Below are positions 22,227 to 33,492 of a stretch of DNA of 64,000 nt, in pieces (positions within the stretch are counted from its first letter, which is position 1; each line of letters opens with the position of its first letter). The stretch is from Spodoptera frugiperda (lineage: Eukaryota > Arthropoda > Insecta > Lepidoptera > Noctuidae). The stretch lies in the NCBI RefSeq assembly GCF_023101765.2, contig NC_064238.1:1300001-1364000 (forward strand), given 5' to 3'. The notes under the pieces were generated by a model. It had not been told where the DNA came from. It ran no database searches and was given only the letters and a program-made list of their open reading frames with translations. Position numbers and translations under genes: made by a program.

Positions 22227-22352
22227 AGGCCGGCAATGCACCTGTTCTTCCTCCAGTGTTCCGAGTGTCCATGGATGGCGCTGGTCGCTTACCATCAGGT
22301 GATCCATCTGCTTGTATGCAAATTGCTCTATCGGTCAATCCATAAAATAAAT
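22227..22352 (+). mobile_element. Family E 3' fragment
   Basis: AGGCCGGCAATGCACCTGTTC, GTGTTCCGAGTGTCCATGGA, CTTACCATCAGGTGATCC and CCATAAAATAAATAG. This is the 3' third of the family, 5'-truncated. Confidence 0.7.
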
Positions 22353-22948
22353 AGACGAGCCCATTTTCTTCAATCCACTAATGAAAACCATTTTACAACA
22401 TCAAAACCCAATTTTTCAACAAACAAAACCACAAAACCGCCCGACACTCGACAAGCCACAAAACATCCAACATCGAACATTGAACATCCAACTTAGTAAT
22501 TTATTATTACCACTAGTTTTCCAATAGCTGTATCCGAAAGTTGGTAACACGCTACTATTTTTAGGTATTAGAACCGACCGGGATCGTAAAACTCGGTGTT
22601 TGGCGTATAAGCCGATTACCGCTTGTAATCTGGCTTAAGAGTGACACATGACCCCTCTCCCTGCCTTCAATTAGCTTTTCTGTGTCACTACACTACCTTG
22701 GCTACGTTACACTGGTTTTATTTCAAGCTTCATGTAATGGACTTAGCTTCTTAAAAGATACTGAAGTTAATGCTGGCACTGTGGCTGCAATTTATCAAGC
22801 GAGTGTTGGATAGATTTTTCTTGCAATGATAGGAAAATTTTAATCTTATTTAATTGTACTGTGTTCAAAGTAGTTTTTGAACTAAAAGAAAGCAATCAAT
22901 TGACATTCAGTAAGATATCCATAAAGAATAACAACTAAACAGTACACT
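22353..22948. other. Unannotated stretch
   Basis: Contains the local direct repeat ACATCCAAC.ATCGAACATTGAACATCCAAC near 22465-22495. Nothing else recognised. Confidence 0.3.
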
Positions 22949-23080
22949 TAGTACGAGTTTGGTTTACGTTTAAAGAGCGCGTTCGGTGCTCTGATTGGTT
23001 GGTTTCTTCGAGCTAACCAATCAGATGGCTGAACGTTACTCTTGCTACGATTATTTTAAACGTAAAGCAAACTCATTCTA
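22949..23080. mobile_element. Palindromic MITE (family M), copy 2
   Basis: Arms GAGTTTGGTTTACGTTTA (22955-22972) and TAAACGTAAAGCAAACTC (23057-23074) are inverses with one mismatch. The centre has CTGATTGGTTGG and AACCAATCAGATGGCTGAACG, an inner inverted repeat carrying two CCAAT boxes facing each other. It is shorter than copy 1. Confidence 0.8.
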
Positions 23081-23177
23081 TGCTTCCAGATAAAGAACTA
23101 TATTCGTTTATTAGTCGAGTGTAAACTGTAAAAAAAATACTTTGAATTCCTATTATTGTACATTATTTTTCTATCTC

Positions 23178-23250
23178 GGGACCACATGGTCCCGGACCTT
23201 TGGCGTATGAGGAGCCGAAGCAAACTCGCAGAGGCCCGTTGAACAATTTT
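23178..23250 (+). repeat. Isolated leader of the GC-rich retroelement-like block
   Basis: GGGACCACATGGTCCCGGACC, GAGGAGCCGAAGCAAACTCG and CAGAGGCCCGTTGAACAATTTT match the first about 80 bp of the block at 24686 and then stop, running into TATTATACATTAA. GGGACCACATGGTCCC is itself a near-perfect palindrome. Confidence 0.75.
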
Positions 23251-23527
23251 TATTATACATTAATACTGTCGTAATTTGTAAAAAACACAATATTATAATT
23301 ATCAAGCTTATAAACTAAACCTCCTACAACGTTTTACTAATTCATGAATCGCTTCGGTCAAGAAAGTATAATATCGCTTCAGCTGTACAGAAATTAATAT
23401 GATTAATGAAATATGATAATGGTAATTAATCGCGTGGGTGCTGTCAGTTTATCAATATTCATTTACTAATATTAAATGCCTTCTGCCTACGCTAGTTGCT
23501 TTTAATAGTGCGCACTATACAGTATTA
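23251..23527. other. AT-rich spacer
   Basis: Nothing recognised. Confidence 0.3.
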
Positions 23528-23875
23528 GGGTATATTTTCACCAGAGATGTGCTAAACTACGTTTGCTATGGATGCGTTTGGCTTCCACCAATCATATTCA
23601 TTGGTACACAAAACCTAACATTAGTGGAAACTGACTCAGCTAAGATATATTTTATGTGAAAAGATGCGTTCTATGGATGCGTGCTATAGATGTGTGCTAT
23701 GGATGTATGCTATGGATATGTGCTATGAATGGTTTCCCTACTATCGATACATCGCATACTCGAGCTGCGCATCTTCCTCGTGAGGCGGCACATCTTCATT
23801 TAACATCTTACTCGCACAGCTGTATAGCTTAGTAACGGTGGAAACAGTCATATAGTTTCATAGCTAAGCTGTTAC
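23528..23875 (+). mobile_element. Harbinger-like MITE, copy 2, right end lost, with internal minisatellite
   Basis: Preceded by TTA (23525-23527). Opens GGGTATATTTTCACCAGAGATG and follows the family through GGATGCGTTTGGCTTCCACC. At 23663-23727 a 13-bp unit (GATGYGTGCTATG) is repeated five times where other copies have one to three. The right terminus GGTGGAAAAGCACC is absent, and similarity stops around TAGCTAAGCTGTTACG. Confidence 0.8.
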
Positions 23876-24111
23876 GCCATCGCAATATTTTGGACGTGAA
23901 ATAGTAAAGTTAAATAGACATAGAAATAATGCCATACACACAGTATTGGTAAAATGCAACCAGAAATTTCAACCTAAAATAACCTAATTATTCAATTACC
24001 CATAAACTAACAAAATAAAGGCTAAAATGTTCCGACAAAATGTTAGCCTGGGCTTAAATATAGATCGAACTTTTATTAAAGCTGAACTTTAGCGTACTAA
24101 ATCATAATTCA
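23876..24111. other. AT-rich spacer
   Basis: Nothing recognised. Confidence 0.3.
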
Positions 24112-24389
24112 AGTGTGGGAGAGCCATGCTTCGGCACGAATGGGCTAGTTCGACCGGAGTGATACCACGGCCTCACAGAAAACCGACGTGAAACAACGCT
24201 TGCGTGAGGTTACCAGAGGCCTAATTACCGTTCCCAATTTTCCCAATCCCTGATTCCCCAACAACCTTTAAATTTCTAACCGGCAACGTACTTGTAACGC
24301 CTCTGGTATTTCGGGTGTCCACGGGCGGTGGAAATTGCTTACCATCAGGTGATCCGTACGCTAGTTTACCGGCTTACACTACAAAAAAG
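24112..24389 (+). mobile_element. Family E short element, full length
   Basis: Complete copy: AGTGTGGGAGAGCCATGCTT, GATACCACGGCCTCACAG, AAACCGACGTGAAACAACGC, CCCAATCCCTGATTCCCC, TAACGCCTCTGGTATTTCGG, CTTACCATCAGGTGATCC and TTTACCGGCTTACACTACAAAAAAG. The head segment GGGCTAGTTCGACCGG may descend from a Pol III B box. It serves as the local reference for the family. No certain target duplication. Confidence 0.85.
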
Positions 24390-24647
24390 AAATCTGGGTG
24401 TAGTTATATCTATTTTATGATAATACGGACTCAATCGTGTTATTACTCAGTGAACTATTAATAGACACTCAGTATTAATGACCATCTCCTCACTTTAGTT
24501 GATATGGTCGCCAGGATATTATGGGATACAATAGGCTCTAATCTCTAAAGCAATTGCAAGCCAGTCAATTTGCTCCGGCCCTAATCAACGATGCTAATCA
24601 ATATATCTGCACGTTTTCGACCATGATGATAATTATCAGTCTATTAA
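24390..24647. other. AT-rich spacer
   Basis: Nothing recognised. Confidence 0.3.
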
Positions 24648-25373
24648 TATTTATTATTATTATTATGTATGTTCCTTACATAATCACGGGACCACAGGGT
24701 CCCGGACCTTTGGAAGGCGTACGAGGGGCCGAAGCCAACTCGCAGAGGCCCGTTGAACAATTTTAATCTAAATGTATCGGGACATCAGCCGGCGATTATC
24801 CCTGTATGCACTATGGAAGTACACCAAAGGACAATCCCCGGTTGATGCAGGACTATTGCGAGATATGGTAAAAGGAAATGATAGGGATATGGGTGTGGGT
24901 GGCTGTGGAATAGTTAACCGGTTAACTATGGGGACTATGGCCCCTGCCCCTGACCAATATTGAAAAATACGGATAAACAGGCAGGGAGTGACTCGCAAAC
25001 TCAATAATGGGCCCCGGAAACGGCCGCTAGCATGTAGCGACAAGGGAAGCAACATCCGTTGAGCTGCTTGAGGAAGGGGGGGCATCCCACGGCTATCAGA
25101 GCAATCCCGGAAGTACGGTCAAGACCCCTACCAGCATCTTACTGGGATACGTCCTTCCCCCAAGTGGAGCTGAAGGCAACTCCACTCTTGCGAATCTCCA
25201 CTCAAACCAGCCGATTAAGGCAAGAGTGAGGTAGGAGAGGCCACTCCGGATAGTCACGAGTACCAACCGGAGTTAAAAAGTAGGGCCTCTCCCGGGAGTC
25301 AGGTCCGTGGGGTCGCCACTGCCCAACAGCTCGCCACAAGCTGCCTTGCGGACTTATTATTATTATTATTACG
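24648..25373 (+). mobile_element. GC-rich retroelement-like block between (ATT)n tracts
   Basis: About 24685-25350 is GC-rich against an AT-rich background. It opens CACGGGACCACAGGGTCCCGG and ends GCTGCCTTGCGGAC followed by (TTA)n at 25352-25371. An (ATT)n tract also precedes it at 24648-24667. No long open frame runs through it: the 105-codon minus frame (24768-25085) has no domain. A non-LTR element UTR or a large SINE with a trinucleotide tail fits best. The leader alone recurs at 23178. Confidence 0.6.
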
Positions 25374-26555
25374 TATAGCAAGGATAAGGGGGAAATGGAT
25401 TACTTGGTTCGTTTGTGGGTAGGACAATGATAAGCCTTAGTTGACACTGGTCGACTATCTAAACCGACGGCCTAACTTTTAATACTTTGAGGTTGTCAAA
25501 GTATTGGTTGGTTTTAATGTGACTAACATAAGTAGCGAAATAGATTGTAATCTGTTGTAAGTCTGATCTGATTGATCTCTCTCTGTTCTGATCTGATTGT
25601 AAGGTGTTGCATCAAAGCAACAGTCTCTAGATCAAGACCAGATCCAGTCAGTGTAGCAGTTATTGAACCAATTAAAGAGCAGAACCGACCAGAGCTAGTG
25701 TTATTTTTCCTATAGCCTGGAAATAATCACAGTTTATAAATCCTTTCCAAAACTTCCCAATATCTAAAATATTAACATACCGTTTTCATACAAAAACGCA
25801 GATTTCGACAATAATAAACAATAAACAATGTAATCGTAAAATTCGCATACGGAGATCACGTGAAACGTGCCAAATGTTCAGTGTGTACGTTTGTACGCAA
25901 CAAACGAATTGTTTGCTTGTAATCTAAATCCGCACAGGTGTATCGCGCATTTGAATAAAACAACGTTTTTCTAGCCCCCATTTTAGGGTTAGCGGAATGT
26001 ACAAAATTTTGTCGGAATCCGTCAATGTTTGTTTTTTTGGGATGTCTTTGTACCTATGTACCACCTATTGTTTTTACGTGCTCAGTCGCTAGTGAAACTA
26101 CAGGTTGACGACAAATGGAATACGATTTGATTCGAATTTTCTGTTGAACAGTTGATTTTTATCGGTCTATTGTTTTGTAGTTTTGTGTTGTTAACTGACG
26201 GGTATTGCTATTTAAAATGACAATCCCTCATTGTTTAGTTAGATATGTCTATTTTATTGAATATTTATTTAATGTTTGTAAATTGCAATCAATACTGACA
26301 TTTCTGTCATTGTTTTGGTGTTCGAAGAGTTTTAAGTGTAACTAATGGACCTGCTCCCAATATTAGTATTATTTTTGAATATTTCTTTCTATATCTTTAA
26401 CATTAACCAATTGAAGTACTTCAGGGTTATTTTCGTTCTCAATGCTTGCCTTTTGTTTGTTCCTTGCCTCTCTCTTCTCTTTCATAATTTCATCTCAGCT
26501 TCTTAGTTGTCGATGTTTTTTCTATGGTGCCTGTAATAAATTAATCGGATAAAAA
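25374..26555. other. Unannotated AT-rich stretch
   Basis: Local repetition of CTGATCTGATTG/GATCTCTCTCTGTTCTGATC near 25560-25605. Nothing else recognised. Confidence 0.3.
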
Positions 26556-26705
26556 ATATTTCTTTATTGTACACCACAAAAACACAAAGGACAAACATTT
26601 AGAAATAAATGTTACAATAGGCGATCTTATTACTAAAAAGCGACCGACCTCTTATAGACAACCTTTGGATGGAAGAACAGTATAGGAGAACATGGAAAAA
26701 ATAAA
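26556..26705 (-). repeat. LINE 3'-end fragment, inverted
   Basis: TTTCTTTATTGTACACCAC, ACAATAGGCGATCTTATTAC and AAAAGCGACCGACCTCTTATAGACAACCTTTGG form a pattern I recognise as a very common lepidopteran non-LTR 3' untranslated end, inverted here. The clade (possibly Jockey/CR1-like) is inferred. Confidence 0.55.
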
Positions 26706-27104
26706 TGAATTCACTAAACAGTCGAATTCTAAGACGGTGTAATTACAAATACATAGATAACAAAACATAATTCAATATTTACAAGCGCCATCATTGCTAT
26801 ACCTATGCGGTTGCAGCTGCATTAGCCTCAAACTCGCCTGGAATGCTGCTCACCCCACCGTGCCTATACATCGCAATATAATTGCTTTAGCAGTTTGCTA
26901 GCTAACAGGCAACACCGCCTATTAAATTCGGTGTATGTGCTGTTTGTCTACGTAGTAGCTAATTGTGTTCAATAACAAGCATTGTAGTAACACTGAGTTG
27001 TCGATATAACAATTACACTCAAACATACATCGTGGGGAAACCTAGGTTCATTAGTTCTTATTATAAGTTTAAAATTGCCATACCAGATTGACAAAGTGCA
27101 TTGA

Positions 27105-27182
27105 GTAAGGGTGGTGATAAATGCTCAGACATTCTCCGTGTCTGAAAAGGCATTTTCTCAGGCTGTTGGTGTGATATGAAGT
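27105..27182 (+). mobile_element. Family C SINE 3' fragment
   Basis: GTGGTGATAAATGCTCAGAC, CTCCGTGTCTGAAAAGGC and CAGGCTGTTGGTGTGATATGAAG match the 3' third of the long family C copies, on the plus strand. Confidence 0.65.
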
Positions 27183-27334
27183 GCATTTATTGTTATGCAC
27201 TCTCTGAATTTTGGTTCTAAGCAACCAAATAGCTATTTAGAAGAATACAAAGAAGCCAAGTGATTTATAATCCACCATAATTTAAATAAGATTGCAACTG
27301 ACTATTTCGTGACTAACAATTGGTGTTCCATTGT

Positions 27335-27392
27335 CTCTGCCTACCCCCTATGGGAGAAAAGCGTTAGATTATATATGTATGTATGACTGATC
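27335..27392 (+). mobile_element. Family A SINE 3' end with (TATG)n tail
   Basis: CTCTGCCTACCCCCTATGGGAGAAAAGCGTTAGATTATATATGTATGTATG keeps only the last bases of family A plus its tail. Confidence 0.6.
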
Positions 27393-28474
27393 TCGAATCT
27401 AAACAACATTAAACTGGAACTCCAAATCCGAGACAAGTATCCAAGATCCATCCCCATAATTTGCCATAGAGGCAATTAATATTTCAACTACAATGGTCTT
27501 AAACCGCGCTCCTGGTACTCCAGAAACATCTACCCTGGTGACCGTTTCTCATTCTTTATTCATCATCAGAACGTGTTCAATTAATGTAACATCCCTCAAC
27601 ACTATGCTACCCTTGTCAATCAACGTCTATTTACGTCCTCACATTCCATTTTGAATCTATTTCTTTGTTCCTACCTCCTATAATTCTTTTCTAAACGTTT
27701 ACAGCTTCCCTGCGGAGTCCTCAAATCAGTTTGGGACCTTAAAGTAATTTTGTTTTGTTAACATTACCAGGAAATGTGTGTTTTATTTACACAAGGAGAA
27801 TGTTTGTTTATATTTAGTTTGGATATGATTCAGATAGTCATTGAAAGTTTTCAAACTAATCATATCAAGTTTATTTGAATAGATCTTAAAACAAAGACGA
27901 GCATAATTCATTAATACGTAAGCAGTTCCAATTCTACGAAGGTTAATTTTATTTTACCATGATTTAGTAGCTGAAAATACACACATACAAAACAGTAGAT
28001 CACTCGACCAAATGACAATTTGACACAGCTAAAAGGACTTCAATAAAACGAATGTCGAACGAAAAAAGATTTATTATTTACGAATGCAAAATACAAATCA
28101 AAGGGTTTTTTATAGAGTGATTTCCTTATAGCATATTGTAGTGGCGACAAGTAAATAGATGGTATATAAGAAGTGGACTCTAAGGGGATGAATCTTCGCG
28201 TACAATACCGAAGGTCAGTTAGGGTCACATTTAATATACTCCCCAAAATGTTGTATTACCCTCAGAGGGATGCTACTTGGGCAGCGTCGCAGGTAACTAA
28301 ACTATATACTTTTGTGTAGTGGAGGACAAAATTATGTTCCAAGACTTGAAATAAATTGAAGCTATAAATATTGCTACTAAAAAGGAAATGGACTATCGTT
28401 AAACGCTGGTCGACGTCGAACAAATGAATAAAAAAGTCAGTAGTGGGCTTCGTGCGAGTCGACAAAATTATCAT
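27393..28474. other. Unannotated AT-rich stretch
   Basis: No gene or datable repeat recognised. Minus-strand frames at 28040-28246 and 28262-28483 have no features. Confidence 0.3.
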
Positions 28475-28746
28475 CAGAGCCATGCTTCGGCATAAATGGC
28501 CTGGATCGACCGAAGTGATACCACGGCCTCACAGAAAACCGACATGAAACAACGCTTGCGTTGTGTTTCGTTGTGTGAGTGAAGTTACCGGAGGCGGAAT
28601 TACCACCTTTCCCAATCTTTCCATTCCCTGATTTCCCAACAACCCTTAAATTCCTAAGCCTGTAACGCTTCTGGTGTTTCAGGTGTCCATGGGCAGCTTA
28701 CGATCAGGTGATTCGTCTGCTCGTTTACCGGCTTATACCATAAAAA
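28475..28746 (+). mobile_element. Family E short element, nearly full length
   Basis: AGAGCCATGCTTCGGCATAAATGG, GATCGACCGAAGTGATACC and AAACCGACATGAAACAACGC. A small local duplication follows (GCGTTGTGTTTCGTTGTGTGAGTG), then CTGATTTCCCAACAACCC and GTTTACCGGCTTATACCATAAAAA. Only the first few bases of the 5' end are lost. Confidence 0.8.
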
Positions 28747-29215
28747 TACTTATTATAGTTGTAGCTGGTTTATAATACACTACATGTGTCATGGTAATAA
28801 CTAAAATTGAATAGGATTTTAAGAATAGTATATTAATACTATCCACGATTTGTAGGTAGGTTAGTATTATTGTAGTCATAGTGATGGCGTTCCAAGCTAT
28901 GTTATTGCATTAAATCCTTGTGTCGGTTTCCGCTTGGAATTCTAATTAGCGATGTGCGCATACATAATAATCTGTTCTCACGATACGAATTTCCATACTA
29001 AGCGTTTGAATTACAACGTGCAAAATTCTGCAAAATATTGTCCATTCGACAATTCTGTGCACGTGCACTAAATTGAAGTTTTATTAGGTTTGTGTATAAT
29101 TTTATAAGTAGTCACTTTTTTTTCTAATGATTATAAAATTGTTTCGTTGATGAAGTGTGAAAGTAGAGAAGGTTAAGAGTAAGGTTAACCAAACATTTAC
29201 AGGTATGAAATATGA
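28747..29215. other. AT-rich spacer
   Basis: Nothing recognised. Confidence 0.3.
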
Positions 29216-29412
29216 TGGTGACAGTTGACACGCTGGGCAACCAGCTGCGATGCTTCGTGTAGCGGGTTCGATTTCCAAACGAAGCAACTCTTTGTGTGAT
29301 CCACAAATTGTTGTTTTGAGTCTGGGTGCCATGTGTATGCGAACTTGAAAGTTCTAGTCCTAGAAATAAAAAAAAACTTAGAAAATACTGGTGTGGGGCA
29401 CCGACAACCGTT
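29216..29412 (+). mobile_element. tRNA-headed SINE, family D
   Basis: The head GACACGCTGGGCAACCAGC is followed by AGCGGGTTCGATTTCC, a B box (GGTTCGATTTCC, 29265-29276). The body follows: GAAGCAACTCTTTGTGTGATCC, ACAAATTGTTGTTTTGAGTC, TGGGTGCCATGTGTATGCG and, further on, CTGGTGTGGGGCACCGAC. An A-run interrupts it near 29370. Two short minus-strand frames over it are shadows. Confidence 0.7.
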
Positions 29413-30859
29413 GATTATATTATACCATTGATACTATATCTACATTAATAGTAAAAAACGAATGCACAAAAATGTAATCAATTATTCATCAACAATTCAA
29501 GATTTTACCACATAAAGCGTCCACACACAATGCTAAGTTCATTTCGCGAACAGAAATATTCAACACATTAAAAACAGTTCTCCGCGAAAAATTTCCATAA
29601 CATTATTTTATGTGGCCTCAAGTGTAAAGAGATGGTGAAATGAATGTCGCCTTTGGGACCATAAATCCTTAAATATTAAAACTGGCGTGCCAGTGACCAT
29701 AGCTAGGTCCTGGAATAATGAAGACATTCAACATGTTTGTCTCGTGAAAAGGGTGCACTTTGTTTCTGATTTTTTTATGAAAGTAAATCGTCCTTCTGTT
29801 GTTGTGTTTTTATTTTTTTATCGTTCCACTTTTTATTTTGCTTTGTACCCTCGGAGTTGAACGTATGAATTTATGAATATTTGTCGTACGTGTTTGTGAT
29901 CATTTTTATTTGTGAAGTATACGACAAGTTACGATCGAGGAACATGGGAAATGTTTTCAAATGTTTGCTAGTGTTTTGCTACGATTGTTGATTTACATTT
30001 GCTAAGCAACAAAACATGGAAACGTAATTCTGTGTGAATTGTTTAGAAATGGTTTTCATGAAAATATACAAGACATAAAGTCACGCAGGGTATTCTCTGA
30101 AGGAGTAAAAATAGCTAAATAATACATAGGTAGTAGGCACCTACGTCTATATTTCCAAGGTTTTTAAATAATGTCAAGTTCCTTTTTTATCTTAGATTCC
30201 CTTTATTTTTAAATCGTGGCGTGGAAGCCTAACAATGACCTTCACCGTCTAGACACCAAACCCTTAATTTCGTTTAAAAATAATACAAAGTTGTTTACAA
30301 ATAATTTCATTATTTTTAATATAACGTTTCACTGGTAAAAATATCATTAAATTTTCTTAATATTGCTATAGAAGGTGCTTAAAAACCCAGCCAAATAATG
30401 TAGCAAATTTAATATATCAAAGAATTGTCTTAATATTTCTTAAATTAGACAACAATAATATTCTTTCTTTATACAAATACTTACTTCCCAGATTTGGTCG
30501 GCACTTGAAAAATAATTTTGTCAGTCGGAAAGTTGAGAATCAAAGAGGGTGCTTAGTGAATTAATTTTATTGCCTCAAAAACTCAACGTAAATGACTTTT
30601 CCAGAAAAAAAAGATATAAGATTTCTCTTACTTTTTTTCGTTTGCAAATCCATCACCACGGTTGAAATTAGAAACGAAATTAAATTAGGAGATTTTTTCA
30701 TTTAATTTCATTGCTTTGAGGTTTTGGTCAAGATTGGACAACATTGAGACCATAGTAGCTACTTTTGCAAAGACACTTAGAAATAATATAGTGGTTATTT
30801 TATTAAATTTTTATTTGTTTTGTTTTTCTTGTATACACTGATTTATCTCTTGGATTTTT
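29413..30859. other. Unannotated AT-rich stretch
   Basis: No gene or repeat with definable ends seen. Confidence 0.3.
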
Positions 30860-31075
30860 TTTGCGGACTACCTGGTAAGCAATTGCCGCTGCCAATGGAT
30901 ATCCGAAACACCAGAGGCGTCACAAGTGCGTTGCCAGTCTGTTGGGAGTTAGGAATTTGTTGGGCCTCTGGGCCTCCAGTTATCATCACTCACACAACGC
31001 TAGCGTTGTTTCAAGACGGTTTTCTGGGAAGCCATGGCTCCACTCCGATCGAGCCGGTCCATTCATCCCACACTT
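30860..31075 (-). mobile_element. Family E short element, inverted
   Basis: GGTAAGCAATTGCCGCTGCC, ATCCGAAACACCAGAGGCG, GCGTTGTTTCAAGACGG, CCACTCCGATCGAGCCGG and CATCCCACACTTTGG. Both flanks are eroded and an internal deletion removes part of the centre. A 92-codon plus frame across it is a by-product. Confidence 0.75.
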
Positions 31076-31720
31076 TGGATTTGAATTCGGGATTATAGCT
31101 AGAGGTATAATATCCCACGAGAATAAAACTACAGCTCTTCTTAGAAAGTAAACTTAAAAGTACACCAACTTCAAAGAACAAATAACACAAAAACCCCACA
31201 ATATTAATAAAACAGCAAAATTTTAAACCCGAAAACATGCTTGAGGCTCGCATCAATCAAATTAAATGTTTACTGTAAAACGCGCAGGTGAAATACTTTC
31301 GCGTCGAAATACTTTGTACACAATATTTTTACGTCAAGAGTTACTCCGTGTTGGTTAGAAGGGAACCAATAAGGTTATATTAAAGCTACGCATAATGGGT
31401 ACGGCATCCGTCATTCTGTCATACAGAAAGTCGGATATTCTCAATCTGCTGACTCCGTTTGTACGTGAATGTGTCATTATTACGTTTTAATAAAGAGCTC
31501 TGCTCAAAAAGGCGTGTGACGTGGTGTTGGATTAGGATTTTATTTTATTTTTTTGTTTATTTGCAGTCCCAACAAATGATATACTTACATGCTTAAAATT
31601 AAATATGATATACTATACACATGGTGAAAATCTTGTGATCCTTGTTTTAAAAAATCACATCTTGTTAGCAAAATCTAGAACAATTGAATCAAAGTATGTA
31701 TTGGTCATTTAAATATGCCT
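31076..31720. other. Unannotated AT-rich stretch
   Basis: Nothing recognised. Confidence 0.3.
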
Positions 31721-31862
31721 ATCACACTAATATTATAAACGTAAATGTTTGTTTATCCGAAACTACTAAACGGATTTTGATGATATTTAGTATACAGACT
31801 GGGTTTGAGCTACTTTGCGTGATGACTTTTTGCCGACGGAAACATTGCCGAAGTCATTAGCA
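31721..31862 (+). repeat. RTE-like repeat fragment
   Basis: ATCACACTAATATTATAAACG then GTTTATCCGAAACTACTAAACGG, TTTTGATGATATTTAG and AGACTGGGTTTGAGCTACTTTGCGTG. The left terminus matches the element at 6370. The right part is lost. Confidence 0.65.
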
Positions 31863-32178
31863 GAAGTGATAGATATTTTAATTACCATTTCTTTTTGTAC
31901 CGTACCTGTTTTTGTCCTTGTCCTAATATTATGCATATATTTCTACTCACTAAATAAATAAAAAAATTTTTTCAGTAGGCCTCTTTGAAATATTCAAATA
32001 CGAATAGGACAATGTAGATGCCTATATGAAACTTGTATACAAAGGGCCTATAAATAAATAAACAAACTATCAAACACAAATTATTACAGAGGCATTTCCT
32101 ATAAAAATAAATTATTTTGGTAGCAGGTGTACGTACGTTGTAGAGTATTTATTTATTTATGTTGTGTAACAAGTTTCA
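31863..32178. other. Unannotated spacer with a possible old LINE 3' tail
   Basis: TAGGCCTCTTTGAAATATTC through CTTGTATACAAAGGGCCTATAAATAAATAAAC near 31975-32062 resembles a retroelement tail. I cannot name it. Confidence 0.3.
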
Positions 32179-32500
32179 GGGTGCTTTTCCACCAAGGATA
32201 TGCTATGCTACGTCGGGATGCGTTTAACTTCCATCAATCTCATTCATTGGTACACATAGCTTAGCACTGGTGGAAACGGACTCATCTAAGCTATGTTTTT
32301 ATATGGAAAGATGCGTGCTATGAATACGTGCTATGGATGGCTTCCCTACTATCGATACACCGCATACTTGAGCTGCGCATTTTCCTCGTTCAGCTACTTC
32401 GCGGTGGCCCATCTTCGTAGCATCAGTATTAACGGTCACAGCTTAGCTATTACATCTTCGCAGCAAAGCTACGTAGCACATGTCTGGTGGAAAAGCACCC
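32179..32500 (+). mobile_element. Harbinger-like MITE, copy 3, full length (322 bp)
   Basis: Opens GGGTGCTTTTCCACCAAGGA and closes CTGGTGGAAAAGCACCC. About 15 bp of perfect terminal inversion extends imperfectly through ATGCTATGCTACG/CGTAGCACAT. TAA follows on the right; TCA precedes, a one-base variant of TAA. Inside are GGTACACATAGCTTAGCACTGGTGG and CTACTATCGATACACC. A 108-codon plus frame starting here (32293) is formed by the MITE itself. Confidence 0.85.
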
Positions 32501-32923
32501 TAAAGCTAAAGTACTCAATCAATCATTGTAACAGGTCCCTAAGGTTCTCTCAAGTTTTCCTAAAATTACTTAAATATTTGCTTTTTCTGACAGGAATTTG
32601 CCGTGTGTACGGTAGGTAACTACGCACAGATATTAATAGATTTTTGGATTTCAATATTTCGTGCATTTCTGTGTTTTTATTTAATTTCTTTGTATATTTA
32701 TGTAAAAATGTTTCAAGATGTTTTGAAATTTATTTGTGTGGTGATAAGGTTGCTTTTTATTATGTCGTTGTGATTGTTGTTATTTGGTGCTGTACTGTTA
32801 AGTTTTATTGGCAACTGCGTGGTTTTTGAGTTTTAACTAATACTTACGTATCATAATTCTTTGTAATTATAAATGGAGTAATTTTGTACAATATAATTTA
32901 TACAATACAATACAACCTATCAA
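32501..32923. other. AT-rich spacer
   Basis: Nothing recognised. Confidence 0.3.
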
Positions 32924-32988
32924 TTCCTAACCCCTAAAAGGCAACGCACTTGTAACGCCTCTGGTGATTCGGGTGTCCATGGGCGGCA
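32924..32988 (+). mobile_element. Family E central fragment
   Basis: TTCCTAACCCCTAAAAGGCAACGCACTTGTAACGCCTCTGGTGATTCGGGTGTCCATGGGCGG-type sequence. It is cut before the CTTACCATCAGG segment. Confidence 0.7.
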
Positions 32989-33483
32989 TGACTGAAAATT
33001 CACCAGTAATTCAGTCAAAACAAAAAAAAAAAAATCCTCATGTAGCTATCAAAAGAATAAAATATTCATTCTAATTTTAAACGTCAATGCAGAATAATCC
33101 TGCAGTATTTGGTTAACGACAGCATTCTATAAAGAAGTTTTCATTAGTTTAACCACAAAAAACTTTAAAAGTTGAACCAGTTTATTTCTTTAACTTGAAA
33201 CGGTTAAGTAACACAAATACTGGCCGCTTATTTAAGTAACAGATAAACTTACTTAAAGTCGGGTGCAAGATACTTTGGCCTCTCTTAGAAGCTTGTATTT
33301 TGGGGTACATTTGCATTTTTAGCTTAATTTTAAGTGTAAATTGTCTGCAGTTCCTGCTACGGAATAACAAATTGAAACATTTTGTGAATAGTGTCATATA
33401 TTTACCTTTTTCCTGGAGTAAAATTCCTGACTTCTTACTTATAGGAGGTATTTAAGGCAAAAAAATAGGAAAATTAATAAAAA
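32989..33483. other. Unannotated stretch; minus-strand frame at 33182-33397
   Basis: A 71-codon minus frame here lies between an acceptor-like TTGTTATTCCGTAG and a donor-like TTTAAGTAAGT on that strand, in the same orientation as the exon-like segments just to the right. No domain is visible. It is listed as a possible continuation of the candidate at 33493-34152. Confidence 0.25.
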
Positions 33484-33492
33484 CTAACTTAC

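Noticed and set aside
24768..25085. 105-codon Pro-rich minus-strand frame
   Set aside because: Lies in the GC-rich retroelement-like block. No motif; explained by composition.
32293..32619. 108-codon plus-strand frame
   Set aside because: More than half is the MITE at 32179-32500. The rest has no features.
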